Origin: Ehretia macrophylla
Taxonomy: Eukaryota; Streptophyta; Magnoliopsida; Boraginales; Ehretiaceae
Direction of reading: 5' to 3'
Assembly: GCA_037974665.1 (NCBI GenBank)
Contig: CM075764.1
Span: 89,274,825 to 89,338,824 of the forward strand
DNA length: 64,000 bases
Shown: positions 22,710 through 35,686 of the stretch, in pieces
Numbering within the stretch: position 1 is the first letter of the stretch
How the letters are laid out: every line of letters begins with the position of its first letter
Translations under genes and position numbers: made by a program
Notes under the pieces: generated by a model
The model's input: only the letters and a program-made list of their open reading frames with translations
Database searches by the model: none
What the model was told of the DNA's origin: nothing

Positions 22710-25309
22710 CATTACAAAAACAATTGACTTTTTATGGCGGTTTTTAGGGGCTTTAGTGGCAGTTCTAACCGCCTCTGAAAGTCCTACGGCGAAAAAATTT
22801 CGGCCACAATAAACGTCATTTTTGCTGCCATCGCCAAAACAATTTAACGGCAGTTCATCTTACAGCCGTTAATTTAACGGCGGTTTTAAAAACTGCCGTT
22901 ATTGTGACCTTTACCGGCGGTTTCGGAAACCGCCGTTAATATGAACTTTAACGGAGGAAATTGCTGTTAATATGAACTTTAACGGCGGTTTCAATTTGAC
23001 CTCTAACGCCAGTTTTAAACTGCCATGAACGAATGTTTTTCCAGCTGTTAGTAAACCAACCCCTAATAAGTGAGTTAAGCAAAACTGCCGGCAATTGATC
23101 ATGTTACTGTTAACATGCTCTGTTCCAGAAGCAATTCAAATTAGTCAATAAAATCGAATTGCCACAATTAAAATGTACCAAACCATTCAACTAAGCATTC
23201 AAATGTACCAAAGTACCAAACCAAACCATCCCAAAATTTATACAATAAAGAAATCCAAAAATCATAGAAATCCACATAGAAAACATCATTCTAATACAAA
23301 GATCCACAAACAAAAAAATATCCAAATGCAAAGATCCACAAAGCAAAATCATCTTCATCTTGAAGTACATGAAACATTAGAAGGCTGCTGAGACAAAACA
23401 ATCACTACAAGAAATCAGCACTATTCACGGCGTTCATAATCCGACATAAATAAAATCGTCGATATTAGAGATTAGATAGTTTACTTTTCTCAGTGATTCT
23501 TTAAGCCGTCGTCTTCTATGATTATTATCGACGGTTATGACGGATCGTCGATATTTTATATCAGTTTTTTTTTTTTTTGGACAAATTGATCAGATACCAC
23601 CCACGATGCACATAAGGTTTGACGACGGTTTTGTAAAATAGCCATCTTAGAGGCTAGAAAAACTGAACGAACGGCACTTAGTTTACAGCTTTTAACGGCG
23701 ATCTTTTAGACTGCCAACATAAATAATTTAGGTTTGGACTTTTGAATTATGTAGAATCATTTAATTTAGCCCATTCTTTGAAGAAGAAAGCAGTATTTTC
23801 CAACATATCTCACTCTAAGAGAGGTTAGATTTTTAAACTTTAATTCGTTATGTTGATAGTTGGATTCCTTTACTTCATAAGCAACATGTTAGATAAAATG
23901 CTCCTAAGATGTTTAATAAGTCTTCTTCTTGTTTTCTAGGTATCTAATTGTTGGGGTTTTCTTTTTTATGCAGAGGAGGATCATTGAAACGTTTTGCTAA
24001 TTGATCATATTGTCTCCTATCTAGTATCCAATTAAGCGTGAAAAAGAACTAGATGTTGGAATTTGTTTTCAGCGTTCATTGTTTTAGGATATTAGTGAGT
24101 AATTATAATACTGGTGAGTGATGATGACGGGAAGAGATTGAAAAACAATGTTATGATATCCAAAGTTGCAGAAATGCTAAGCTAATGTTGAATTGGCTTC
24201 TGAAGTACACTTTGCAAAAGCATAGCATCATATATTTATAGTGATGTTTAAGTCGGTGAACCACTTTCTACCTTTTTTTTTGGTTGAATCACTGACTACG
24301 TTGAGTCTATTCTGTTACAAATTTTAGAGCAAATATATTCTACAGGTTTCTTATTATTTATTTATTTTATCAAGATTATCTCTACAGATTTTTAATTTCA
24401 TTTATTCTAGATCACTCTAGAAATGCACATTAATATTAACCACTAGAAGCTTAAGTTGATTATTTATTAGAGAAGTAGCAGCAGCTGGAAGAGAAACTAG
24501 GATGCTTCATTATCCTAATTTCTTGGATTTACCTTGCATCATATCGAAGTAACATATGCTCTCGAGTCATCCATCTATATAAATTTTTAGAACTCAAAGA
24601 TTTGATTTGATTATAGCAAATGTAGATTCTTTCAAATTATATTCAAAGTTTATGACTTTTGTTTAAAATGTTTCATTTATATTGTAAGCATAGCAAATTA
24701 GCACTGAGCAGCGTACAATTATTTCCTTTGCGTAGTTTATGATTCTTCCAAATTATATTCAAAAGATTATTATCTAAATGTGAATAAAGGGGATTAACTC
24801 TGATGCAATACGATCCAACTGCAATTCTTATATATTTCGATTCACATAGTAATACGTATTACATATAAATCGAACAGAACTATATGCTAAGAATTTGTAT
24901 CTTGCAATTATGATAACTACGATTCACTTAAATGGTGAAAGCTTATACTCATCTTTTAAAATTTATTAAGAATTTATGCTAAATTTTCTTTGTTTATCGA
25001 TTAAATGAACAATCTATTACAAGTTGCTATTTAACTACTCACATGGCATATTTGACCCAACTTGAGCTCGTAAAAAAGATAATCTCTACCAAACCAAACC
25101 TAACATGACTGAATTATTACCCGACCAATCTAATCCCTCTACTAGCTCAATAATTTATGTCTATTGTATGCTTGACATCATTCCCACACTTCAGATATCC
25201 TAGTCCACCGTTTGTTCATTTTGCAGGGCAACCTAGTCGGCAAATTTATTTAGCCTGTTCAACAGATTTTACCTTACCAGCTACTTTTAATCTAGCTTTC
25301 AATTATTTT

Positions 25310-25500
25310 AGGGATGAAAGTGATAAGGTTTGAATTCGAAACTGACAAGTAGTTGACCAATTATAAAGACGATAATAAAATCGATAGAGTATTTAGTAGG
25401 GTTTAGTTTTTATAAAGGGTAACTGATATATTACCCTACAAGTGTCGGTACTATACACTAGAAAATATCGGAACTGAAAACTAATTACTAATTTATTAAG
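25310..25500. mobile_element. hAT-like remnant
   Basis: Resembles the left part of the element at 43853-44677, with the same order of words: agggatg, gtttgaattcgaa, gagtattt, tagggttt, attactaatttatta. Ends and target duplication were not found. Confidence 0.4.
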
Positions 25501-26497
25501 AATATGTACTCATATGATATAGGTATATTTTAGTGCCTATATTTAACTTAATCTTTTTTATTTTCTTCAGAGTATATGGTTTTGATTTTGTCAAACACCA
25601 ATCATTCTTCATCTCTCAGCAAAATTTTCGCACGCACGAAACAATTTTTCACTGCAATCAACCACTATAAATCTTTCAACATATCCCTCTTTATTTACTA
25701 TCACTCATACATCTCTATCCTCACATCCCTTTACTGCAGTCAGCAATTACGATATAAACTCCACGACTTCAACATCAGGTATGAATTTTTCTATTGCTTA
25801 CCTTGAGAACTTTCTCATAATGAATCGTACTTTTTCAATTCCATATCAATCTTTTGGAAATAAAAGTTATAAGTTATTTTAAGGAATTCAATCTACTGTA
25901 TGCATCGTTTTTTGAACTAAGTTTTTTTTATTTAAATATTTGTTCTTTTGCATAGACTATTTTGCAAGATCTCTATTATACAACTTTATTCGTACTATTA
26001 CATTCATAAAATTAATTTCTGCTTTGTTTTACCATAATCTTCATCTCTTTTAAATTCCTGTAGTTCCTCAATCTTAATCTCTGCTGATCACATATATATA
26101 CCGGTGTCGAGAAATGTTCTATGTTTGACATTATGTTGCCCAAAAATTGACTGTTATGACTTTCAATCGTAATCTTCATACTGAACTTTGTATGGCATAT
26201 GTGACTTGAAAAACTTTTATTAGCTAGGGAAGTTTTTGTGCTCCTTTATGTGATTCTGTCATTAATTTGATATTCTTGTTTCATGAGTATTCAGAAAATT
26301 AATAATTACAGAGCAGTGTTGCTTATTTGATCTCCACTTTAATAGTTTTGATAATTTTATCATGATTGTATCATTACTTAAACATAATTGATTTTTTTGA
26401 TAACGGTATAATGTTAGGAGAGATAAAGTAATTCATCTTTGTCCATTGTGTGTAATCGCAATTGTTATACTTTAGTTCCTCTTGAAGCTCAGGAAAT

Positions 26498-26994
26498 ATG
26501 GGAAGATCCAAAAGAATTTTGTATGCCATCTCAAAAACCAGTCTTCGTGATGAAGTATAGTGTACCAATGAAGGTTCCCAAAATGGTGATGCACATGTAG
26601 ACACAACCATGGAGCCCGGTAAAGATATCTATTGTGCCTCAAATCATAGTACTTCCCCTCCTACCAAAAAAAAACTTCTAATTTGTTCAAACTTATTTCA
26701 TAAAGTTCTTTTCTTTTTCTAGTAGAAATTTCAGAAAGTTCCCAAAAAAGAAAAAAAAGGGTCCAACAAAATGTGTCGCCATACAATTGCTGCCGGAGGA
26801 CATGATAATTCCTATTTTCAAGTCCTCCTCAAGTAATCCTACATAAATAATTAATTACATGTTTTCATCAAGTTTCATATAGTCTTTTCAAATACTAATA
26901 TGCACTTTAATATTTTTTTCTTATAGACATTTAATAATGCAAGTGTGAATCCAGAAGCTGATTCAAGTCAAGATGCTAATCCTTCTTCAACTTA
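26498..26994 (+). pseudogene. Transposase_24-like gene remnant in CACTA 2
   Basis: Two decayed exon-like blocks parallel the gene of CACTA 1. The first (26498) reads MGRSKRILYAISKTSLRDE and then a stop; compare MGRSNKALYTVSKRMLLDE in CACTA 1. The second (about 26757) reads RGPTKCVAIQLLPEDMIIPI, the R-G-P-T-[KR] block of plant Transposase_24 (Ptta/En/Spm) proteins. A final block NASVNPEADSSQDANPSST ends in TAA at 26992-26994. The middle of the gene is absent, so this is an internal-deletion derivative. Confidence 0.65.
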
Positions 26995-29448
26995 ATACTA
27001 GTAGTTTGATAATTGCGAACTATTAATTTTATATTTTTCATTAGTATCTTTTGAATGTCAACACTTTATTTCATGATAATGTTGAATCGCTTTTTGGTAT
27101 GAATTGATTGTATGGATGGTTGATCAATTTAAGTATGCTTTTTGTTATAAGTTTTTCAATACGACTCACATCACAATGCTTTTTGGGCCATGATGTGCCA
27201 TAGCCCAAAGCAAAAACCAAACAACACATTGGGCCAAAGCCCAACACAAAATCCTAGCCCATTGAAAGTATTCATAAAGTTGCAGTAGTATAGTCGACGA
27301 CGAAATGCAAAGGCTGTCGCTAAATTTAATGTATATTTTGACATTTTAAAACCGTCGTCAAAGGTATTAAAATGATCGACCATAAAAATAATTGTTGCTA
27401 ATGTTCAAAGTATATAACAACGCATATCATAATTGCCGACAAAGGTTTAGTATCAACGTCGACGATTATTCACTACCGCCACCATAGCTTTATCGTTAAT
27501 GTCGACGATTATTCACCACCGCCACCATAGCTTTATTGTTAATATTGACGATTTCTCCTAACCGTCGACAAAGACAGAAAATTCCGGCGCTTGCACTTTC
27601 TGTCGGCGTACACCTAATATGACTACTCCCAAAACGACGTTTGGGATGTGATTTCAAAACTACCGGTAAAATCAAAAGCGATGCTTAAAACTGCCACAAA
27701 AAATTAAAAAAAATTGTCGTCATTGCCTGCTCTATTTGTAGTGAATGTTTTTCAAGAAAGCAAATTCTTCCTCAAGTTTTTTAAACTTTAGATCATTCTC
27801 CACCTTGTCTTGTTTCATTTCTTCAATTTGCCTTTTTAGTTCTTCTACTTCCAAAGTTGCAGCTACCGATCCTCTTCTAGAGCCATTGACTTGAGTTGGG
27901 GTGACTCCAAACCCATAACCTCGTACACGTCCTGGATGTTCCGGACCAAAACCTTTAGTGAATGCCTCTTGTTGCAAGTCGAATAGTTCTTGGCCAGAAA
28001 CTTCAGAGTCCCCTTTCATCTCATTAACTTTGATTTGAACAATTTCCTATGATTCAAAAATATAATTATATAAAATACCAATAACTACATAATTAACAAA
28101 ATTTGAATATACTACACTTGAAGATTGAACGAATATACCACTACTTTTGCAGATGGACCATTAATACTACCATCTTTCTTTTTATGCGTCTCTTTAAAGA
28201 ATTCTAACGGGCCAACAATTCTTTCCTCTTTTATCTGTAATGATAAATATGAGTTGAAACATAGATAATCAAATTCATTTTCTAGCAAATGACATCAACA
28301 CTACACCTAAAAATTTCAACTTCTGTAAAAGAAAGTAGGAAAATCTCAGTTCATCAAAATTTTCAGGTTAACTACTGCCCACTAAAATGAAAGCACTTTT
28401 CGGACATAATTCTAAACCACATTAAGCACATAAGCAAGTCTTTCAAGAGAAGATATAGGGCCAGAATTTGCAATCTCACAGAACATAAGCAAAAGACTTA
28501 ATATTGATAAAGTCCAATTTTGATGTAGTATGAGAATGTCCAATGAAAACAATGATTCACTGTTTGGATTCTAGTCTGAATGAAACATTTAGACTTACCA
28601 TCTTATGACGCTTGTTCTCATAACTTTCTCTTCCAGTATTATGCAACACTGTTTGGAAACTGCGATTCTTCTTGCCACGCAAATGACGTTCCTATAATTT
28701 CACAAAGTTTAATATAATTTAGAAAAGATGAACTAAACCAATTCACAAAGTATTTAGGGATGACATTTGTTTTGGACAGATGAGAAAATCAGATCAAGGG
28801 AAGAAAAATACATTTGTTAAATGAAGACAATAAAATAGGCATTCAATAAACTGAAATAAGGCGATTAAGCTTCTCTGATGCAATTAATTCACAAGATTGG
28901 TTGTGTACTCAAGCAAAACTATGCCCAGTTTTAAAGCAGGACTATGTTGATCATGCTGAAAAAATAACATTAAAAATATTGTCAATATCTTTTATAAAAA
29001 CACACAGGTAATGAAGAATTATTACCTGTCCCTCAAGGGACATAAAATATCTAACCAATTCTTCCCGCGGGATTTCATTCATTCCATTTGATTGTCTTTC
29101 CATGTTCTGCTCAAATGATTCTTCATCTTTAAAATGTTTTCTCCTCGTACAACATTTGTAGTCTTTGCATTTCTTTCCAATGGATTGACAAACAACTCTT
29201 TGCATCGTCTCTCTTGAAATTTTAAAAGAGAACTTTTGCTAACATAAAGAAAATCATAATTGTTAAACACACAATACACAACAAAAATAGATAATTTGTT
29301 TACAAGTAAATAGAAAATCACCCATCTCTACCAGCCGAAAATGATTCTTTTTATAGGTATTAGGCACACGTCTCCAATTAGCATAGGTAAGAGGAATAGT
29401 CTTAGCAAGCTTACCCAAATAGCTTTGAAATTGACTATAATTACGACC

Positions 29449-30561
29449 TGATGTGACTGTATTTGCAGCACTCAAACCATTGTATTTGTACTACATTTAT
29501 AACTTAACTTAGGAATAAATGCAACACTTATATACTTTCAATGCAATGTAGGATAATACCGAAAAGTGAAAAATCAGGCCCGAAATGATCCAAATTGCAA
29601 GTCAAGAAGTCAGAATGTGAAGTTCCCCGAATCGGTGGTTCAACAGATCTTATAGAGAAGAAATTTGGTCGAAACTAGCATGAAATCGGACTCGGAACAT
29701 TGACCTGGATGATCTTGAATAGTGACCCATATCCATTTTTGGCAAATCATACTAGTTTTTAGGGTAGAAATGCCATTCTGAACAAAACGCATGACAAATT
29801 CTTTAGCGCGGCGAGATTTTAGCCAAATTCTATCGTTTGGAGGGTCAAAACAGTGAAAAATACCCGAAGATACCGCGGTCAACGATCCGGTCTAAGTCAA
29901 CAAATGCAAAAAAGTCAACTATTTTCAGAATTTTGCCTATAAATAGGGCATCAACCATTTGATAATTTTGTAATTAATTTTGGAATATTATCAATATTTT
30001 TGGTGTAATTTTGAATTAATTCCAGTTAGTTTTAATTTAGTTATAGTTAATTAGTTAGTAGGATACGAGGGAAGTCCCGCCTAGGTAGCTCTTATTTGGA
30101 AAAATTTTGCCCAAATAGCTACTTTTAGGGAAAAGTCCGACCTAAGTAGTTATTATTTGGGGGAGGTTATGCCCAAATAGTTTTTAATAAGAAAGCTCTT
30201 ATTCGAGGGAAACTTATCCCTAGTAGTTCTTATTCAGGGAAAATTAGCTCCGCCCAAATATCTATTTTGCGTCGGACCTCTGCTCAAATTTTGGGAATCA
30301 AAAATACGCGTTCGTCGATATGGGGGAGCCTTTCTTGACTCTCTTTTATTTACATAACTCGTATTCATTTATGTCTGAGTAGATTGATATCAAGGGGTGA
30401 ATATTGTAAATGATAGTATTTTAATATATGGTCTCGGATTTAGTTTATTCAATTCATATTGCAATGTACGGCTTGTTTTAATTCAGTATTCATATATAAT
30501 GCTTTCCAAGTAGATGTTATGAATGATTTACTTTCGTATCATAATATTACAATTGTAGAGT
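29449..30561 (+). repeat. 5' LTR of the Gypsy-like element, truncated
   Basis: Matches 32897 to about 33985, then diverges abruptly after attacaattgtag. Includes the repeated cctaggtagctcttattt / gcccaaatag words of the right LTR. Confidence 0.8.
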
Positions 30562-30881
30562 CTATACTCTTTCAAGACGAGTCTATTGAGTCTTCTTTGA
30601 TTCCTCCCTCCTTCTTATCTCCTGAAGAAGATGTTAACAAAATTGAACGACTTTTGTATCAATTTGAGCGAGAGAATGAGTCCAATGCTTCCATGTCCTT
30701 TTCAACTGATTTTAACACTGATAAGGAAATTTCGACATCCCTTCTCTCTCCTGTTGAAAGTCATCTCAGCTCTTCATTAGATCCATCTTCTCATGTTGTG
30801 AAGCTCACAACATTGCCCATGAAGGCACAATTTGGATTTGACCCATTTCTTAACAATATGTTAGATACTTCTAACCTATGA
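30459..30881 (+). other. Open frame of 140 codons across the truncated LTR edge
   Basis: Begins inside the left LTR (about 30459-30561) and continues into internal sequence. Contains an acidic, serine-rich segment (SFLSPEEDVNKIERLLYQFE) and PMKAQFGFDPFLNNM. A second short frame follows at 30924-31130 (MTPVDIVENIP ... NFKHRCL). No family recognised. Probably a leftover retrotransposon coding segment; expression is doubtful. Confidence 0.3.
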
Positions 30882-31139
30882 GTTGTCCAATTGAATTTGG
30901 GACACACTGTTGCATAAAATACTATGACCCCTGTTGATATAGTCGAGAACATACCCACACATACCACATTGGGATGGGAATTGTCACTTTTTCCATGTGA
31001 TTTGGAAAAGTCATATTCTGTAGGAACATTGAACCATCATCTGTTGCACGATCCTTTTCCATTCAAAATCTGTACTGAAACGATTATCAGGCAATATGTG
31101 CCGAAGAATTTTAAACATAGATGTCTCTAACAATGGCGC

Positions 31140-31310
31140 CTGGCTGAGGGTGTAAAACTCAGCGCTACTAGGAGGCAACCTAGATTTTAAAATGCTTTCT
31201 TATTATGTGTGTTTATTTTCTGTCAGTGTGATTTTTGTAGTCTGGTTAATGACGATAAACTTAGTGCTACTAGGAGGCAACCTAGTGTTCTTTTTAATGC
31301 TTTACTGTTT
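31140..31310 (+). repeat. Duplicated ctactaggaggcaacctag segment
   Basis: Two copies (about 31163 and 31265), about 100 bp apart, in the Gypsy-like interior. A ggaggcaaccnag word after pol is a recurrent feature of plant Ty3/Gypsy 3' regions. Confidence 0.6.
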
Positions 31311-32896
31311 GTTTAAATTTTTCTCATAATTCTAGAACCCCAGAAAATAGTATAAATGGTCTGGGTAGTTAAATTATTTGCTTAATATATTAGTTATTTT
31401 TCGTGACCATATTTCTTTTTGGTTTCTCCCCTATATATATTTGTTTTTGTCTATTTTTATTTAGTATAGCTAACTATTTTTGTTGTGTTGATGATAATCT
31501 ATAAAATGCTTTGTCTACTAATTTTTAATTGCAGGATGATACATCTTTTGGCAAAAGATAGTAGAAAAGCTTTGACATCAACATAGAAATGCTTCACATT
31601 AGGTGATATATTTTCTTACTACATTTTCCTTTATACCTGATCAACATGCGTTGTAGAGTAAGCAAACCATAGGTTTGGGGATGTAGCATTTGTCATTATG
31701 TTCTTTCTTGCATATTACGCTATCACTTTCTTACATTGTTATTTGCTTGAGGACAAACAAAGTTTCGGTGTGGGGGGGTGTGTGTATTTCATGAAAATCT
31801 TTTTCAAAATATGCAAGAAATACACCATTTTTGTTCATGAGAAGAGTAGTTTGCTACCTTACTTGTTTAAAAGAAGATGATTTAGATGATTTGTGAACCT
31901 GTATTGTTAGCTATGTATTGTGAAAAATTCTGAGGAAACTCTGTAAGAAAAACTTGGGGTACTGTATTCATGTGTAAACCTAGTTGTTCTTCTTTTCTTC
32001 AATTGATAGCTATGTGATTATGAAAAGACTGAGATAAGATTATCGTTTGTTATGAGAACTCCTTGTGATTGAAACTTGAACCCCTATGTCATGTTTGTAC
32101 AGTATGTTATGTTATTATGTCTGTATGTACACTCTGAAAAAAAAAACAAAAACAAAAAAACAAAAAACAAAACAATAAAAATAAATAAAAAAATAAAAAG
32201 AGTTGTACATAACTTTACTGTTGAATAAATTTTTGGTGTAAATATGTTGTAAATCTCTAAGCACAACTATCCTAGACATTGTAATTTGGGATATGTGCTA
32301 TAGTATAAGGTTTCGAGCTTGGATATCTCGGGTGATTAAGGCACGTATGGGTCCCTTTAAAACCTGGCAACCTCAGTCATAATGGCGGGAGATTGTTGGC
32401 CTTAAAGCCCGCTACATGGGATATTCAGAAAGCAAATGAAACTAAACACTATATAGAGATATTGTAAGTTGTACTTTTATATTTCTGACAAATGTTAAAG
32501 GGTTAAGGCATGATCAAGAGTTTGATTACAAATAAATGCGAGATTATCAAAGTCCAATCTGTTTGCATAACTTGAAAGTTGGGAATTGAATTAACTTAAT
32601 TTGCTTAGTTTACTTCTAAATATGTACTCCGAAGCAATCAATAGTCGATTTCCAAGAAGAGTATCTATTTGTGAAAACTATATAAAGGTTCTCTTATCAT
32701 GATTATCATTAACCGCTGAATATGTTTAAGATAGTGAATTGCATTTCTCATGCTACATGTTAGAAATTTTTTGACAAAAGGTTAGGATAGATGCATTCAC
32801 ATGTTTTGACTTGTAAAAATTTCTAAAAATTTCACTTTGAATCTATTTTAAAGACAGTCTTGCTTGAGGACAAGCAATGTTTAGGTTTGGGGATGT

Positions 32897-34532
32897 TGAT
32901 GTGACTGTATTTGCAGCACTCAAATCATTATACTTGTACTACGTTTGCATCTTAACTTAGGAATAAATGCAACACTTATATACTTTCGATGCAATGTATG
33001 ATAATACCGAAAAGTGAAAAATCAGACCCGAAATGATCTAAATTGCAAGTCAAGAAGTCATAATGTGAAGTTCTGCGAATCGGTGGTTGAACAGATCTTA
33101 TAGAGAAGAAATTTGGCCGAAACTAGCACGAAATTGGATTCGGAACATTGACTTGGATGATCTTGAATAGTGACCCATGTCCGTTTTTGGCAAATCATAC
33201 TAGTTTTTCGGGTAGAAACGGCCTTCTGAGCAAAACGCATGACAGTTCTACGCGCGGCTAGATTTTAGCCAAATTCTATCATTTAGAGGGTCAAAACAGT
33301 GAAAAACGCCCGAAGATGCCACGATCAACAATCCGGTCAAAGTCAACAAATGCAAAAAAGTCAACTATTTTCATAATTAACCCTTTGAGAATTTTGTAAT
33401 TAATTTTGGAATATTATCAATATTTTTGGTATAATTTTGAGTTAATTCCAGTTAGTTTTAATTTAGTTGTAGGTAATCAGTTATTAGGATACGGAGGAAG
33501 TCCCGCCTAGGTAGCTTTTATTCGAGAAAATTTTGTCCGAATAGCTACTTTTAGAGAGAAGTCCAATTCAAGTAGTTATTATCTAGGGGAAGTTCTGCCC
33601 AAATAGCTTTTAATAGGAAAGCTCTTATTCGGGGGAAACTCATCCCTAGTAGTTCTTATTCGGGGGAAATTAGCTTCGCCTAAATAGCTATTTTGCGTCG
33701 GATCTCTGCTCAAATTTCGAGAATCAAAAATACGTGTTCGTCAATATGGGGGAGCCTTTCTCAACTCTCTTTATTTACATAACTCATATTCATTTATGTC
33801 TGAATAGATTGATATCTAGTGGTAAATATTGTAAATGATAGTATTAATATATGGTCTCGGATTTAGTTTATTCAATTCATATTGCAATGTATGACTTGTT
33901 TTAATTCAGTATTCATATGTAATGCTTTCAAAGTAGATGTTATGAATGCTTTACTTTCGTATCATAATATTACACTTGTAGTTGATATTATGATTACGTT
34001 ACTTTAGTGTCATATAATTGTTTTAATCATGAGTTTATAGGTTGTACCATAGACTCCATGAAACTATAGGTTGTACCATAGTTTCTATCTATAAGGTTAA
34101 TTCCTTAGTTTAGTTTGCCTTGTTGTACTTGGTTAAAATAAGCTAAGTTAGATAAACTAGGTCTATAGCTTTTAGCTTAACCAGGTGTATGCTTGTAGCT
34201 TAAGCCCTTGCAGAATTAGATAACCTAGATACCGAGCCTATATTAATTGCCTCATTTACATATTTCAACCCCTAGATCACTACCCCCTCGTATACATATT
34301 TAGTTAGTTGTAGTTTCATTTACATTTCCACACGTTACTCAAACTCCAATTGCGAAATTGTCACTCAAGCATTTTAAACACTTTCACACTACTTCACTAA
34401 CTTAACTAACGAGCTTCCCTGTGATACGATTCCGCACTCAAAGCACACTACACTACGAAGATCCGTGCACTTGCGGGTAGTTAAACTTGGTCTATTTCAC
34501 ATATTTTTCACACGACTACTTCGTACGTATCA
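32897..34532 (+). repeat. 3' LTR of the Gypsy-like element (1.64 kb)
   Basis: Full-length LTR from TGATGTGACTG to CGTATCA, bordered by a purine tract on the left and CGACC on the right. Confidence 0.8.
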
Positions 34533-35312
34533 CGACCCACAGGCTGTTTAAAGCTATTGAAATCGAGAGGTACCGTCATGTCAGGTGAGAGGCTTTCTAT
34601 CTCCATGCATTTTGTCGGACCCCTTTTTCTTACTGAGTTGGAACTTTCTGCAATCTCCTCACTGGCTTCAGGTCTTTCAACTGATACTTCCTCATTTGAT
34701 GGTTCATCAAGTAGCATTCTTTTTGAGACGGTATATAAAGCTTTATTTGATCTCCCCATCCTTTAAGTGTATAAGAAAAATAAAAAGGAAACAAACATTA
34801 GCAAATAAGAACTTGATATGCATGTTGAAATATAGAGACAGAGGCATAAGCATTCAAGAACAAATGCGAGTCAACTCATTAGCCAAAGACTGCAACATAT
34901 TGAGAACAAATTCACATGTAAATAGTTACATAAGCATTTGATGATACAAAAAGATACAAATAAGATTATAAGTTTCTCATTCATTTAGTGAATCTTCGAT
35001 ATCGATTGAAAGAATTTCAAATCTCCATTCAGTTTCTCCATCTTTACTTCAATAGAACACAAAGCTCAATTTTGATAAGATTATGTTCACTGAATCATCT
35101 AAAAACCTTTCATGCTAAAACAACCTATCGTCAAGTAGCTCAAAGATTAAAAAAACTATTATCAACCATAAATCTAGCTCAATATGCACTAACAGCAACA
35201 ACTAATCACAATTATGACTAAATCCAAACAATCAATTAGTAAAATTTAGTATATAAACTGATGCTATACATAATTACATATACGCATGTACATAAATGTT
35301 TGTATATATAGG

Positions 35313-35330
35313 TTACACACACACACACAC

Positions 35331-35374
<44 letters not shown>
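35313..35374. repeat. (AC)n(AT)n microsatellite in CACTA 1
   Basis: About 9 AC dinucleotides followed by about 20 AT dinucleotides. Confidence 0.95.
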
Positions 35375-35377
<3 letters not shown>

Positions 35378-35686
35378 CGAAAACTTACAGTGTAGAGGGA
35401 ACTTTCAATAGATAGTTATGTGCTCTAGTGTTCTAACATTAGTTGAAATGTTATAAGGTTCTAGTTTCGAATCCCACAAACATATTTTTTAAAGTTTTTG
35501 CGGCAGTTTCTAAGAACTGTCGTTGAAGACAAGTTTTTTCGGCAGTTTATGAGAACTGCCGCTAAAAACTTTCTGAGTTGAGAATTTACAGCGGTTTTAG
35601 ATACCGTCGTCGTAGGAAGTGCGTCGGATAGGTCCATTGCGGCAGTTTTGTAAACCGCCACGAAAAGTCAATTTTTTTAGTGATAT

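Larger units (their letters stand above)
23403..27743. mobile_element. CACTA element 2, nested in CACTA 1 (4.3 kb)
   Basis: Starts CACTACAAGAAATC and ends ATTTGTAGTG, with AAT on both sides (23400-23402, 27744-27746), the canonical 3-bp duplication. Subterminal arrays use gtcgac/ccgtcg words (23455-23700 and 27290-27600), different from the cggcggttt words of the host element. It sits within the 3' end of the host's transposase-type gene. Inside are remnants of a related gene in opposite orientation (26498-26994) and a hAT-like remnant near 25310-25500. Most of 23700-26490 shows no gene; small frames there are unsupported. Confidence 0.85.
29449..34532 (+). mobile_element. Gypsy-like LTR retrotransposon nested in CACTA 1 (5.1 kb)
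   Basis: Direct repeats starting TGATGTGACTGTATTTGCAG at 29449 and 32897 are the LTRs. Perfect CGACC copies (29444-29448, 34533-34537) flank the whole, a clear 5-bp target duplication. A purine tract with gcttgaggacaagcaatg and tttggggatgt precedes the right LTR, a form common in plant Ty3/Gypsy elements, giving + orientation. The left LTR matches only to about 30561, so its last ~540 bp and most of the interior were deleted. The remaining interior has ggaggcaacctag words typical of Gypsy 3' regions but no recognisable pol. The frames at 30459-30881 and 30924-31130 are open but unassigned. Confidence 0.8.
27744..34759 (-). pseudogene. CACTA 1 Transposase_24-like gene, twice interrupted
   Basis: Read on the minus strand. 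The first block (34759 to about 34538) begins MGRSNKALYTVSKRMLLDE and includes RGPTKCMEIESLSPDM and FNSFKQPVG. A Gypsy-like element then intervenes (29449-34532). The next block (29448-29300) has RNYSQFQSYLGKLAK and PLTYANWRRVPNTYKKNHF, the W-x2-V-P signature of plant Transposase_24. Further exon-like pieces follow at about 29210-29030 and 28692-28590. The last is 28019-27744, with HPGRVRGYGFGVTPT and a coiled-coil LKRQIEEMKQDKVENDLKF. The end of the gene is cut off by CACTA 2; its last codons lie beyond 23402. Such proteins accompany the catalytic transposase of En/Spm elements. Intron positions are my estimates. Confidence 0.7.
22710..35682. mobile_element. CACTA element 1, host of a nested complex (13 kb)
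   Basis: Ends are CATTACAAAAACAATTGAC (22710) and GTCAATTTTTTTAGTG (to 35682), imperfect inverted repeats, each followed inward by many cggcggttt/aaaccgccg words typical of CACTA subterminal arrays (22730-23035 and 35490-35665). Sister units show an uninterrupted gatatccatattcttt here; flanks ccatat and atattc imply a 2-4 bp target duplication whose exact register is ambiguous. Removing the two nested elements leaves about 3.5 kb that carries one broken minus-strand transposase-type gene. I see no DDE (TNPD-like) gene, so it was probably non-autonomous. Confidence 0.75.

Noticed and set aside
22911..23102. Minus-strand frame in the subterminal region of CACTA 1
   Set aside because: Made of the subterminal cggcggttt repeats; no protein-like character.
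23403..27743. CRISPR-like array from the repeated cgtcga words
   Set aside because: Words are degenerate, irregularly spaced and lie at transposon ends; this is CACTA subterminal structure in a plant genome.
32084..32266. 60-codon minus-strand frame rich in F and L
   Set aside because: Arises from an A-rich stretch (caaaaacaaaa) read on the other strand.
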